Of a DNA stretch of 22,614 nucleotides, positions 15,951-22,593 are shown in pieces. The notes under the pieces were generated by a model that was given only the letters and a program-made list of their open reading frames with translations, was not told the origin of the DNA and made no database searches. Where the stretch lies: positions 1 through 22,614 of the forward strand of contig DFNH01000019.1 in assembly GCA_002375985.1 (NCBI GenBank), in the 5' to 3' direction. Each line of letters opens with the position of its first letter. Position 1 is the first letter of the stretch. A program made the position numbers and the translations under genes. The stretch is from Firmicutes bacterium UBA3572 (lineage in GTDB: Bacteria > Bacillota > Desulfotomaculia > Desulfotomaculales > Desulforudaceae).

Positions 15951-16071
15951 CGCTGAGTTCCTGGTAGAACCAGGAAGCGGGGGAACCAGTATTTGGGGGT
16001 GAATCTCCGGCCGTTACGTGCCGGGGTAGGGCTAGTTTCCGGCCCGAACCCGTCAGCTAACCTCGTAAGCG
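15951..16071 (+). promoter_or_regulatory. c-di-AMP riboswitch (ydaO/yuaA class), aptamer 1
   Basis: The conserved blocks of the ydaO aptamer occur in order: CGCTGAGTTCC at the 5' side, a hairpin TTCCTGG/CCAGGAA, GCGGGGGAACCAG, GGGGGTGAATCTCC, a second hairpin, GGTAGGG, and CCCGAACCCGTCAGCTAACC, ending CGTAAGCG. P1 pairs CGCT (15951-15954) with AGCG (16068-16071). This class binds two c-di-AMP molecules and normally switches genes off when the signal is high. A terminator follows 53 nt later and an amino acid ABC transporter after that, so it acts in cis on that operon. Confidence 0.95.
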
Positions 16072-16123
16072 GTGGGAAACGGAAACGGGCGTTTTTTCTG
16101 CATGCTGGCGATGTATGCCGGCG

Positions 16124-16156
16124 GGCCCCCGGGGTTTCCGGGGCCTGTTTGTTTTT
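16124..16156 (+). terminator. Riboswitch 1 expression-platform terminator
   Basis: GGCCCCCGG (16124-16132) pairs with CCGGGGCC (16138-16145) with one bulged C, followed by TGTTTGTTTTT. It lies between the aptamer and the first gene, as expected for transcription attenuation on c-di-AMP binding. The leader from promoter to start codon is about 345 nt. The stretch 16157-16263 holds only the ribosome site of the next gene. Confidence 0.82.
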
Positions 16157-16263
16157 GCGGTTATCTGCCAAACGGTGATAAGGGGGTGATTGTGCCATAC
16201 TACGACAGTTGTGTGAAACGTTGACGAGTAACGACTGAATTATTATTAGGAGGAGGGTGAATA

Positions 16264-17058
16264 TTGTTTTTACCTAAAAAACTACCGTTGATCGTGTTGA
16301 CCCTGTTGATTGCCGCCGCTTTGGTTTTTGCGGGTTGTGGTGGAGATGAACCCGCGCCCGCCGGTGATCCCGCCGCCGAGACCGAAGTGTTCCGCTATGC
16401 TATGTCCGGTGCTTACCCGCCTTTCAGCTACTTCGACGAAAATGATAACCTGCTCGGTTTTGACGTGGAAATCGGCGCGGCTCTGGCGGAAGCTATGGGC
16501 ATGGAGGCCGAGCCGATCCCGACGCCGTGGCAGGCGTTGCCGTTGGGCCTCAACGCGGGCCGGTACGACGCCATTATTGGCAGCATGACCATCACCGAAG
16601 AGCGGCTGGAGAAGTTCGACTTCAGCGATCCTTATTATCGTTCCGGTCCGAAACTGTTCGTGCGGGCCGATTCGGACATCAAGGGTGTTGAGGACCTGAC
16701 GAGGGATGCGACCATCGCGGTCCTGATGGAAAGCGTATACGAAGAATTGGCGGCCGAATACAGCGACAACTTGAAGTTTTATGACAGTGACGTGCTTGCC
16801 CTGCGTGAGTTGGATGCTGGCCGGGCGGATGCGGTAATTACGGACCAGATTGTCGGTTTGACCAACGCCCAGAAGTTGGGCCTGGATATCGTTCCTGTGG
16901 GCGACCTGCTAATGGTCGAAAACATCGGTATCGCCGTCCAGAAAGGCAACACCGAACTGCTGCAGCGCATTAACCAGGCTTTGGCCGAGATCAAGGCGGA
17001 CGGTACTTACCTGGCCATTTGCGAAAAGTACATTGGCGCGGACATCAGCGGGGATTAG
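16264..17058 (+). CDS. Polar amino acid ABC transporter, substrate-binding lipoprotein
   Basis: This is an extracytoplasmic solute-binding protein of family 3 (glutamine/arginine/histidine type), anchored to the outer face of the membrane as a lipoprotein. The signal ends in lipobox FAGC with Cys25, followed by a flexible Asp/Ala/Pro linker. The binding domain has FRYAMSGAYPPFSYFDENDN, LGFDVEIGAALAEAMG, ARYDAIIGSMTIT-type YDAIIGSMTITEERLEKFDFS with DPYY, and a C-terminal AEIKADGTYLAICEKYIG. TTG 16264 is supported by AGGAGGAGGG. The substrate among polar amino acids cannot be told from sequence alone. It is the first gene of a riboswitch-controlled operon and is followed by an internal terminator. 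Confidence 0.93.
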   Translation: MFLPKKLPLIVLTLLIAAALVFAGCGGDEPAPAGDPAAETEVFRYAMSGAYPPFSYFDENDNLLGFDVEIGAALAEAMGMEAEPIPTPWQALPLGLNAGRYDAIIGSMTITEERLEKFDFSDPYYRSGPKLFVRADSDIKGVEDLTRDATIAVLMESVYEELAAEYSDNLKFYDSDVLALRELDAGRADAVITDQIVGLTNAQKLGLDIVPVGDLLMVENIGIAVQKGNTELLQRINQALAEIKADGTYLAICEKYIGADISGD

Positions 17059-17095
17059 CATCCGCGGTTAATTAATCGGCCAAAGATCTTCGGGC

Positions 17096-17128
17096 ACTGG
17101 GCGGGTTTGGCGATGCCCGCCCAGTTTT
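17096..17128 (+). terminator. Internal terminator between binding protein and permease genes
   Basis: ACTGGGCGGG (17096-17105) and CCCGCCCAGT (17116-17125) form a perfect 10-bp stem with a 10-nt loop, followed by TTTT. Partial termination here would give more binding protein than permease, a common arrangement in ABC importers. Confidence 0.75.
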
Positions 17129-17184
17129 CGCATATTCTTGTTATTTCTCCCGGACAGAGGCTAAGTGGGGGGGTGAAGAACTAG

Positions 17185-17859
17185 TTGGGCATTTTCGAAT
17201 GGTCGGCTACTTTTTACGGTCTCCTGGTGGCGTCAGCACCCATATTTATCCAGGCAACAATCCTTACCCTGAAGCTGACCGCCGCAGCCCTGGGGATCGG
17301 CATCCTGATCGGCCTCGTGTTTGCCATGATGAAAATCTCCACGAACCGGTTGTTCAGCTGTATCGCCGACGCTTACATCACCGTCATCCGCGGCACCCCG
17401 CTGATCGTCCAGATCTTCTGGATTTACTACGGTCTGGCACCCGTTCTGGACGTTCCCGCTTTTTGGGCGGCCTCCCTGGGTCTGGCCATCCATAACGGTG
17501 CCTATATTGCCGAGATTTTTCGGGGCGGCATTCAGTCCATCAGCCGCGGGCAAATGGAGGCCGCGCGTTCTTTAGGAATGAGCTATCTTTTGGCGATGCG
17601 GCGCATCATTCTCCCCCAGGCATTCAAGAGGAGCATCCCGCCGTTGGGCAACCAGTTCATTATCGGGCTAAAGGACTCGTCGTTGGCGGCCTTTGTGACC
17701 ATGCCGGAATTGTTTATGACCGCGATGCGCCGCGCGGCCCACCAGCCGGGCTATGCACTGGAATACTACACCATTGCCGGTGCCTACTACCTGGCGCTGG
17801 TGGTGATCTTCAGTTTCCTGGTCCGGAAGCTGGAGCGCCGTTTGGATGTTGACAAGTAA
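17185..17859 (+). CDS. Polar amino acid ABC transporter, permease
   Basis: This is the membrane-spanning subunit of the importer (HisM/GlnP type), 224 residues with about five helices. The conserved start FIQATILTLKLTAAALGIGI, the VIRGTPLIVQIFWIYYG segment and the ATPase-coupling EAA loop (GQMEAARSLGMSYLLAMRRI followed by ILPQA) are all present. The TTG start at 17185 is preceded by GGGGGGGTGAAG. Only one permease gene is present, so it probably works as a homodimer. It lies 17 nt before the ATPase gene. Confidence 0.94.
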   Translation: MGIFEWSATFYGLLVASAPIFIQATILTLKLTAAALGIGILIGLVFAMMKISTNRLFSCIADAYITVIRGTPLIVQIFWIYYGLAPVLDVPAFWAASLGLAIHNGAYIAEIFRGGIQSISRGQMEAARSLGMSYLLAMRRIILPQAFKRSIPPLGNQFIIGLKDSSLAAFVTMPELFMTAMRRAAHQPGYALEYYTIAGAYYLALVVIFSFLVRKLERRLDVDK

Positions 17860-17876
17860 GCTAAGGGGTGGTTTGT

Positions 17877-18629
17877 GTGATTGAGGTCCGTCAACTGAAC
17901 AAGTATTTTGGAGACCTGCATGTGCTCAAGGATGTGGATCTGAAGGTGGCGCAGGGGGAGGTTGTCTGCCTGATCGGCGCCAGTGGTTCGGGCAAGAGCA
18001 CCCTGCTGCGGTGCATAAACTTCCTGGAGCGGGCCCAGAGCGGGGAGATCTACATCCAGGGCCGCCTTGTTAACCCGGGAAAAGATGATCTGGACAAGAT
18101 TCGCCAGGAGGTTGGAATGGTCTTTCAGTTATTCAATCTGTTTCCGCATAAGAACGTGCTGGAAAACGTGATTGAGGCACCGGTGATGGTGAAAAAAATT
18201 CCCGTCAAACAGGCTACGGAGGAAGCGCTTGCTTTGCTCGAAAAGGTGGGCCTGTCCGATAAGGCTGAAAGCTATCCGTCTCAACTATCAGGTGGTCAGA
18301 AACAACGGGTGGCTATTGCCCGGGCACTGGCCATGCGCCCGAAAATCATGTTGTTTGATGAGCCTACCTCGGCGCTTGATCCGGAACTGGTGGGTGAGGT
18401 GCTGGCGGTGATGAAACAGTTGGCGCGGGAGGGCATGACCATGATCGTGGTTACCCACGAAATGGCCTTTGCCCGGGAGGTGGCCAACTGGGTGGTGTAC
18501 ATGGATGAGGGCCGGATCGTAGAAGTCAGCAAACCCGCCCAGATTTTCGATGCACCACGCGAAGCCCGCACCCGTGAGTTTTTGCGTCGGGTCCTGCAGA
18601 CGAATAACCAGCAATCGGCGACGGCGTAA
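17877..18629 (+). CDS. Polar amino acid ABC transporter, ATP-binding protein
   Basis: This is the cytoplasmic ATPase that drives the importer (GlnQ/HisP type), 250 residues. Walker A GASGSGKST is at 34-42, the Q-loop in MVFQLFNLFPH, the signature LSGGQKQRVAIARAL, Walker B IMLFDEPTSALDPE and the switch histidine in VVTHEMAFAREV. GTG 17877 is preferred since AAGGGGTGG lies eight bases upstream. GTG 17868 would sit on the ribosome site. It is the last gene of the operon, followed by a hairpin terminator at 18698-18725. Confidence 0.95.
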   Translation: MIEVRQLNKYFGDLHVLKDVDLKVAQGEVVCLIGASGSGKSTLLRCINFLERAQSGEIYIQGRLVNPGKDDLDKIRQEVGMVFQLFNLFPHKNVLENVIEAPVMVKKIPVKQATEEALALLEKVGLSDKAESYPSQLSGGQKQRVAIARALAMRPKIMLFDEPTSALDPELVGEVLAVMKQLAREGMTMIVVTHEMAFAREVANWVVYMDEGRIVEVSKPAQIFDAPREARTREFLRRVLQTNNQQSATA

Positions 18630-18697
18630 GCGGACGCCGACTCAAGGCTGTGCCGCTTGCGCTGCAATAATGACACTGATCAACCCGGGGATAAACA

Positions 18698-18725
18698 AAG
18701 GGGGACGCGCTAACGGTTCCCCCTT
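18698..18725 (+). terminator. Probable terminator of the ABC transporter operon
   Basis: An 8-bp perfect stem AAGGGGGA / TCCCCCTT with a 12-nt loop lies 69 nt after the ATPase stop. The T tract on the plus strand is weak (ATTCA). A second hairpin, GGCGGCT / AGCCGCC, follows at 18748-18776. No gene is seen in 18630-18881. Confidence 0.55.
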
Positions 18726-18881
18726 ATTCACGCACGCCGTTCTTCGGGGCGGCTTTATATCGCGATCTGAGCCGCCGTCTACCGGAATGGTAAAGTTATT
18801 TATTTTCCTAAGGATAACATATCTTGGGAAGTATAAGGAAAGCCAGCATTTGGACGGAAAAGAAGGGACGATAAGCCGAAG

Positions 18882-19160
18882 GAAGCGGTTCTCGACTTTT
18901 TACGTGAGGAGTTGGCCGAAGACGTGCGTGCGGCCTCCCTTTGCGGTCTAGGCCAGACCGCGGCCAACCCGGTGCTGTCTACCCTGCGGCACTTCCGGGA
19001 CGAATACCTGGTACACATCAAGGAAAAGCACTGCCCCGCGGGGGTATGCCATAAACTGTCCACTGACTCCACCCCGGCAGACGGCCGCCGCCCCAGGCAG
19101 ATAGAGGGTCTTTTATATTTATTGACGTATGGGGTGTCAAACCCATATTATTCTACTTAA
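18882..19160 (+). pseudogene. Fragment of a NuoF/HndC-like (NADH-binding, Fe-S) subunit C-terminal region
   Basis: In frame from 18882 the sequence reads EAVLDFLREELAEDVRAASL, then CGLGQTAANPVLSTLRHFRD and EYLVHIKEKHCPAGVC. This is the conserved cluster region and linker of NuoF-type subunits of [FeFe] hydrogenases and NADH dehydrogenases (CGLGQTAPNPVLSTLRYFRDEY...CPAGVC). After that the frame runs on without resemblance to the ferredoxin domain expected there. The NADH and FMN domains upstream are absent. About 60 of some 600 residues remain, so this is a remnant rather than a gene. The weak TTG start at 18911 would not make a functional product. Confidence 0.75.
19122..19151 (+). promoter_or_regulatory. 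Promoter with an embedded palindrome ahead of the zinc-ribbon/rmuC pair
   Basis: TTGACG (19122-19127) and TATTAT (19146-19151) are 18 nt apart. The spacer holds TATGGG (19128-19133) and CCCATA (19142-19147), a perfect 6-bp inverted repeat around 8 nt, placed where a repressor would block RNA polymerase. Confidence 0.55.
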
Positions 19161-19189
19161 GTTAAGTTGCAAAACGGAGAGGAATGGCG

Positions 19190-19540
19190 ATGAACATCTG
19201 GGAGCGGGTACGCAAGGGAACGCAGGTGGTATCCGAAAAGTCCGGCGAACTCCTGGAGATGGCCAAAATCAAGGCGGCCGTGGCCAAGATCGAAACCGAA
19301 ATCGTCAAAAAGTATACTGAACTGGGTGAACTCACTTACCGCATCTACCGCGGGGAAGAGGTTGACGACCAGGTTATCAAGAAGCTATGTGAAGAGCTGG
19401 GGGAACTTCACCAAGAGCTGCAGGGCTACCGGGACCAACTGGCCAAAATGACGACCAATTGTCCATCCTGTAAGCGCGCGGTCAAACCCGGTGCGCGTTA
19501 CTGCCCCGACTGCGGGCACGCCTTGCACAGCGAGCCGTGA
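19190..19540 (+). CDS. Coiled-coil zinc-ribbon protein
   Basis: I do not recognise a named family. The 116-residue product has a charged helical N-terminal part (about 1-88, coiled-coil-like, with IWERVRKGTQVVSEKSGELL) and a C-terminal zinc ribbon with Cys91, Cys94, Cys105 and Cys108 (CPSC...CPDCGH). It has no membrane segment. ATG 19190 is favoured because GGAGAGGA lies at good distance; ATG 19184, two codons earlier, nearly abuts it. It is 79 nt upstream of rmuC and probably shares its transcript. Confidence 0.83.
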   Translation: MNIWERVRKGTQVVSEKSGELLEMAKIKAAVAKIETEIVKKYTELGELTYRIYRGEEVDDQVIKKLCEELGELHQELQGYRDQLAKMTTNCPSCKRAVKPGARYCPDCGHALHSEP

Positions 19541-19619
19541 TTTCCCGGGCGTGGCCTGGTCTAGCACTGGCGAACTTGTGGACGGGTTGGGAGGGCGCAA
19601 AAGACAGGGCGGTGAATTA

Positions 19620-21218
19620 ATGACAAGCAGTGTGCTCTTTGGCGTGTTCCTGTTGTTCATTGGACTGGCCGCCGGCGCGGCGGTCACCTGGGTACTGCTT
19701 CGCAACCAGGCGGTACACGCGGTTACGCAAGCCCGGGCGGCCGCCGAGGCCGAACGCTCGGCGCTGGCCGCCAAACTGGAGGCCGCTGAAAGACGGGCCG
19801 GAGAGTTGTCCGCCGGGATTGCCGAGCGGGAGCAACGCATTGCCCAACTGCTCGAGGAACACGCGGCCGAAGTGGCGCGGCGTGCGGCCGCCGAGGAATT
19901 GGCCCGGCGTGTTCCGGCGCTGGAACAGGATCTGCGCACTAAGGATTCCCAGTTGAGCGAGGCTCACCGATCCATCAGCGCACTTAAAGCCAAACAATCA
20001 GAGCTGGAGACCCTGCTGGAAGAGGAAAGGAAGGCGGCGGCGGAGAAACTGGCCGTTTTGGATGAGGCCCGCCAAAAGCTGTCCGACGCCTTCAAGGCGC
20101 TGTCTGCCGAAGCCTTGCAGAGTAACAACCAGGCTTTCCTGGACCTGGCCCGGGCAAGCCTGGAGAGGTTTCACGAGGGTGCCAAAGGTGACCTGGAAAG
20201 TCGGCAGCGGGCCATCGAGGAATTGATTAAACCGATCAAAGAATCCCTGGACAAGGTGGATTCTAGAATTATTGAACTGGAGAAGGCCCGGGTGGGTGCC
20301 TACGAGGCGATCCAAGAACAGGTGCGGAGTCTTTTGGAGACGCAGAACCAGTTGCGGACCGAGACCACCAACCTGGTGCGTGCCCTCCGCACCCCTACGG
20401 TGCGCGGGCGTTGGGGCGAGATCCAGCTCAAGCGCGTGGTGGAAATGGCCGGCATGGTGGAACATTGTGATTTCTACGAGCAGGAAAGCGTGGCAACCGA
20501 AGACGGCCGCCTGCGTCCGGATTTGCTGGTCCGCCTGCCGGGCGGGAAGAATATCGTGGTCGACGCCAAGGCGCCCCTGGCCGCTTACCTGGAGGCCATG
20601 GAGGCCGCAGACGACGAGACGCGCATCCAGAAGCTGAAGCTGCACGCCCGCCAGGTCCGTGACCATATGGCGGCGTTGGGCAGAAAGGCCTACTGGGAAC
20701 AGTTCCAGCCCACCCCGGAATTCGTAGTATTGTTCCTCCCCGGCGAAACCTTCTTTAGCGCCGCCCTGCAGTACGACCCTGGGCTTATTGAGTTCGGTGT
20801 GGAGCAGCGGGTGATCCCGGCCACACCAACCACTTTAATCGCCTTGCTGCGCGCGGTAGCCTACGGCTGGCGACAGGAAAGTCTGGCCCAAAACGCCCGG
20901 GAGATCAGCGATTTGGGCAAAAAACTGTACAAGCGACTGGCGGACATGGGCGGACACTTGGCTAAGCTTGGCAAAAGCTTGGGCGGTGCCGTAGAGGCCT
21001 ACAACAGGTGTGTCGGGTCCCTGGAGTCACGGGTGCTGGTCAGCGCCCGCCGGTTTAAGGAATTGGAGGCGGCTCCGGCGGGCGTCGAGATCAAGGAACT
21101 GAACCCCGTGGAGCAGTCTACGCGTATGGTACAGGCCCCCGAGTTACTGGCTTTGACCGAGACTGGAGAAGAAACCGCCGCAGCGGTTGAAGAAGAAAAC
21201 GGTCAAGGGCGAGAATAA
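19620..21218 (+). CDS. rmuC: RmuC family DNA recombination protein
   Basis: RmuC proteins limit recombination at inverted repeats and carry a nuclease-like fold. The 532-residue product begins with one membrane helix (VLFGVFLLFIGLAAGAAVTW), continues as a long Ala/Glu-rich coiled coil to about residue 200, and then has the RmuC domain with RGRWGEIQLKRVVEMAGMVE, CDFYEQESV, RPDLLVRLPGGKNIVVDAKAP, and FVVLFLPGETFFSAAL with a later VIPATPTTLIALLRAVAYGW. ATG 19620 gives the expected membrane-anchored start; the longer frame to 19491 overlaps the zinc-ribbon gene in another frame. The long minus-strand frame opposite it is not coding. Confidence 0.95.
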   Translation: MTSSVLFGVFLLFIGLAAGAAVTWVLLRNQAVHAVTQARAAAEAERSALAAKLEAAERRAGELSAGIAEREQRIAQLLEEHAAEVARRAAAEELARRVPALEQDLRTKDSQLSEAHRSISALKAKQSELETLLEEERKAAAEKLAVLDEARQKLSDAFKALSAEALQSNNQAFLDLARASLERFHEGAKGDLESRQRAIEELIKPIKESLDKVDSRIIELEKARVGAYEAIQEQVRSLLETQNQLRTETTNLVRALRTPTVRGRWGEIQLKRVVEMAGMVEHCDFYEQESVATEDGRLRPDLLVRLPGGKNIVVDAKAPLAAYLEAMEAADDETRIQKLKLHARQVRDHMAALGRKAYWEQFQPTPEFVVLFLPGETFFSAALQYDPGLIEFGVEQRVIPATPTTLIALLRAVAYGWRQESLAQNAREISDLGKKLYKRLADMGGHLAKLGKSLGGAVEAYNRCVGSLESRVLVSARRFKELEAAPAGVEIKELNPVEQSTRMVQAPELLALTETGEETAAAVEEENGQGRE

Positions 21219-21336
21219 CGACGTGATGGGCAATGGGCAAACGTTAACAACTATAGTGTGTGGGAGCCCGGAGCCGGAAAGAGGATTGTAAATGCGTTAA
21301 GTCGCGGTCTTAATGCCGGTCCCGGGTATGTTTCCT

Positions 21337-21365
21337 TCGACAAATCAAGCGGATCCGAATATAAT
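21337..21365 (+). promoter_or_regulatory. Promoter of the second riboswitch
   Basis: TCGACA (21337-21342) and a perfect TATAAT (21360-21365) are separated by 17 nt. Transcription would begin about 21372, 27 nt before the aptamer. The 21219-21336 stretch after rmuC holds nothing else I can name. Confidence 0.6.
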
Positions 21366-21398
21366 TTAGCTAACTTAATAATAATTTACCAACTCGGT

Positions 21399-21514
21399 AC
21401 GCTTAATTTCCGCGCTTCGGCGGAAAGCGGGGGAACCAGTTTCGCAGGGGTTAATCCACCCTTTGGTGGTAGGGCTACCCACGGCCCGCACCCGTCAGCT
21501 AACCTCGTAAGCGT
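21399..21514 (+). promoter_or_regulatory. c-di-AMP riboswitch (ydaO/yuaA class), aptamer 2, with no downstream protein gene
   Basis: The ydaO pattern is complete: P1 ACGCTT (21399-21404) with AAGCGT (21509-21514), a hairpin TTTCCGC/GCGGAAA, GCGGGGGAACCAG, GGGGTTAATCCACC with its hairpin, GGTAGGG, and CCCGCACCCGTCAGCTAACC ending CGTAAGCG. The conserved core is nearly identical to aptamer 1, while the variable stems differ in sequence. It has its own promoter and a terminator at 21552-21576. The next gene is tRNA-Leu, which has its own promoter, so the target is unclear. Confidence 0.95.
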
Positions 21515-21551
21515 TAGTAGGGGGGTTGGTGGTTTGTTTTTTGTGTGCCTG

Positions 21552-21576
21552 CTGCCCTCCCTTTCGGGGGCAGTTT
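21552..21576 (+). terminator. Terminator following the second riboswitch
   Basis: CTGCCCTC (21552-21559) pairs with GGGGGCAG (21566-21573), eight pairs with one G-U, followed by TTTCC. The U tract is short. A transcript from 21372 stopping here would be about 200 nt. Confidence 0.62.
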
Positions 21577-21624
21577 CCTATTGGGGAGAGCGCGGGGGCG
21601 GTTCACCTTGACGGTTGGGTCGTG

Positions 21625-21653
21625 TTGACCCAGGTTACACCCGGTGGTATAAT
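21625..21653 (+). promoter_or_regulatory. Promoter of tRNA-Leu
   Basis: TTGACC (21625-21630) and a perfect TATAAT (21648-21653) are spaced by 17 nt, a near-consensus sigma-A promoter. Transcription would begin about 21660, where a 7-bp hairpin (GGCGCAC / GTGCGCC, 21661-21682) forms before the tRNA; it may aid 5' processing. Confidence 0.85.
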
Positions 21654-21695
21654 CAATTGAGGCGCACGGATACAAGTGCGCCCTTTGATTCAAAT

Positions 21696-21784
21696 GCCGG
21701 AGTGGCGGAACTGGCAGACGCACGGGACTTAAAATCCCGGGGGCCGTAAGGCCCGTGGGGGTTCAATTCCCCCCTCCGGCACCA
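21696..21784 (+). tRNA. tRNA-Leu (anticodon UAA), CCA encoded
   Basis: The acceptor stem GCCGGAG/CTCCGGC closes at 21696-21702 and 21774-21780, followed by discriminator A and an encoded CCA (21782-21784). The anticodon loop CTTAAAA, in stem CGGGA/TCCCG, places TAA at 21730-21732, which reads UUA codons. The long variable arm (GGGGGCCGTAAGGCCCGT region) confirms a class II leucine tRNA, and the T loop GTTCAATTC is standard. An integrase gene points at its 3' end, so the tRNA is a likely attachment site. Confidence 0.97.
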
Positions 21785-21833
21785 GAAAGAGCAAGGGTTT
21801 CGGGGTTTGACGAGGTGATCTGGGAAGAAGCAG

Positions 21834-21855
21834 TTTGGGGGAATTTTGGGGGAAT
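21834..21855. repeat. Tandem 11-bp repeat between tRNA-Leu and integrase
   Basis: TTTGGGGGAAT occurs twice back to back with no mismatch, 50 nt beyond the tRNA. Short direct repeats beside a tRNA attachment site are often arm-type binding sites for a tyrosine integrase; that role is inferred. Confidence 0.5.
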
Positions 21856-21868
21856 TGATTAAAAAGAT

Positions 21869-21894
21869 AACCGCCGGGGTGTACCCCAGCGGTT
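21869..21894 (-). terminator. Terminator of the integrase gene
   Basis: AACCGC-GGGG and CCCC-GCGGTT form an 11-position stem with one C/A mismatch and a TGTA loop. On the minus strand it is followed by ATCTTTTT, about 40 nt after the integrase stop. Confidence 0.7.
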
Positions 21895-21909
21895 ACTATC
21901 TAACTGGTG

Positions 21910-21937
21910 AGGCGGGTTGTTTGACCCGTCTTTTTTT
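21910..21937 (+). terminator. Terminator of tRNA-Leu
   Basis: AGGCGGGT and ACCCGTCT form an eight-pair stem (one G-U) with loop TGTTTG, followed by a run of T. The integrase stop codon on the other strand (21938-21936) lies inside this T run. Confidence 0.75.
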
Positions 21938-22593
21938 ATAGCACTTCGTTCAACCTTGCCGCTGCGTCCCGTTTTCTCTCCGGCATTGAGTGGATGTATG
22001 TGTCCAGGGTAATGGTAATGGTAGAATGGCCAAGTAATTCACTTACCGTTTTGGCGTCAATGCCTTGTTCTAGGCACCTAGTGGCGAAGGTATGCCGTAG
22101 GCCGTGGACGTTGATATTCACCCCGGCTTTCCTCGTAATGGCTTCGAAGGCGGCATTGAAATCCCTGGGGGAAATAGGCCGTCCATCTTCGCGGCAGAAA
22201 ACCAGGCCGTGGTCTTGGTATGCGTCGCCGGCGATCCGTTTCTCCCATTCCTGTTGCTTCTGGTGGGCCTTTAGCGCCTTACGAAGTTTATTCGGCAATG
22301 GAACATCCCTTCGGGATTGCTTCGTCTTGGGTTCCTGAAAGATGAAACCGCCGTTTACCGGGACCAGCGTTTGGCGAACGTGAATAACTCCGTTTTTGAA
22401 GTTAATGTCCTGCCAGCGCAAGCCAAGCAATTCACCCCGCCTAAGACCGGTGCCAAGGAGAGTGTAGAACGCAATGCCGAGGCGTTCTCCTTCAAACGCC
22501 TTAACAAGTCGTTCTTGCTCTTCGAGCGACAGGACCCGGGCCTCTTTCTTCTTCTGCTTTGGCGGGGCGGTAGCCTCGCTGACGTTCCTAGCT
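21936..22593 (-). pseudogene. Tyrosine recombinase/integrase, C-terminal part, apparently cut by an IS end
   Basis: The catalytic domain of a phage-type site-specific recombinase. The full catalytic set is visible: Arg in GTGLRRGELLGLRW, Lys in TKQSRRDVPLP, HxxR in HGLRHTFATR, His in LLGHSTITITLDTY and the nucleophile Tyr in that last motif. The frame reads back through ARNVSEATAPPKQKKKEARV, a linker from the core-binding domain, and then enters the repeat at 22593-22614. A TGA at 22613-22611 closes it. About 219 codons remain of a usual 370-400, and the N-terminal DNA-binding domains are missing. It points at tRNA-Leu, so an integrated element probably extended to the right. If the window edge hides a frameshift instead, the gene could be intact. 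Confidence 0.8.

Noticed and set aside
15839..16198. 119-codon minus-strand frame across riboswitch 1
   Set aside because: It lies over the conserved aptamer and terminator; its sequence is the antisense of structured RNA.
19998..20666. 222-codon minus-strand frame opposite rmuC
   Set aside because: Antisense of the conserved RmuC domain with no ribosome site or family resemblance.
21258..21611. 117-codon plus-strand frame across riboswitch 2
   Set aside because: It covers promoter, aptamer and terminator, and its peptide follows the RNA motifs rather than a protein family. It was considered as the missing riboswitch target and dismissed.
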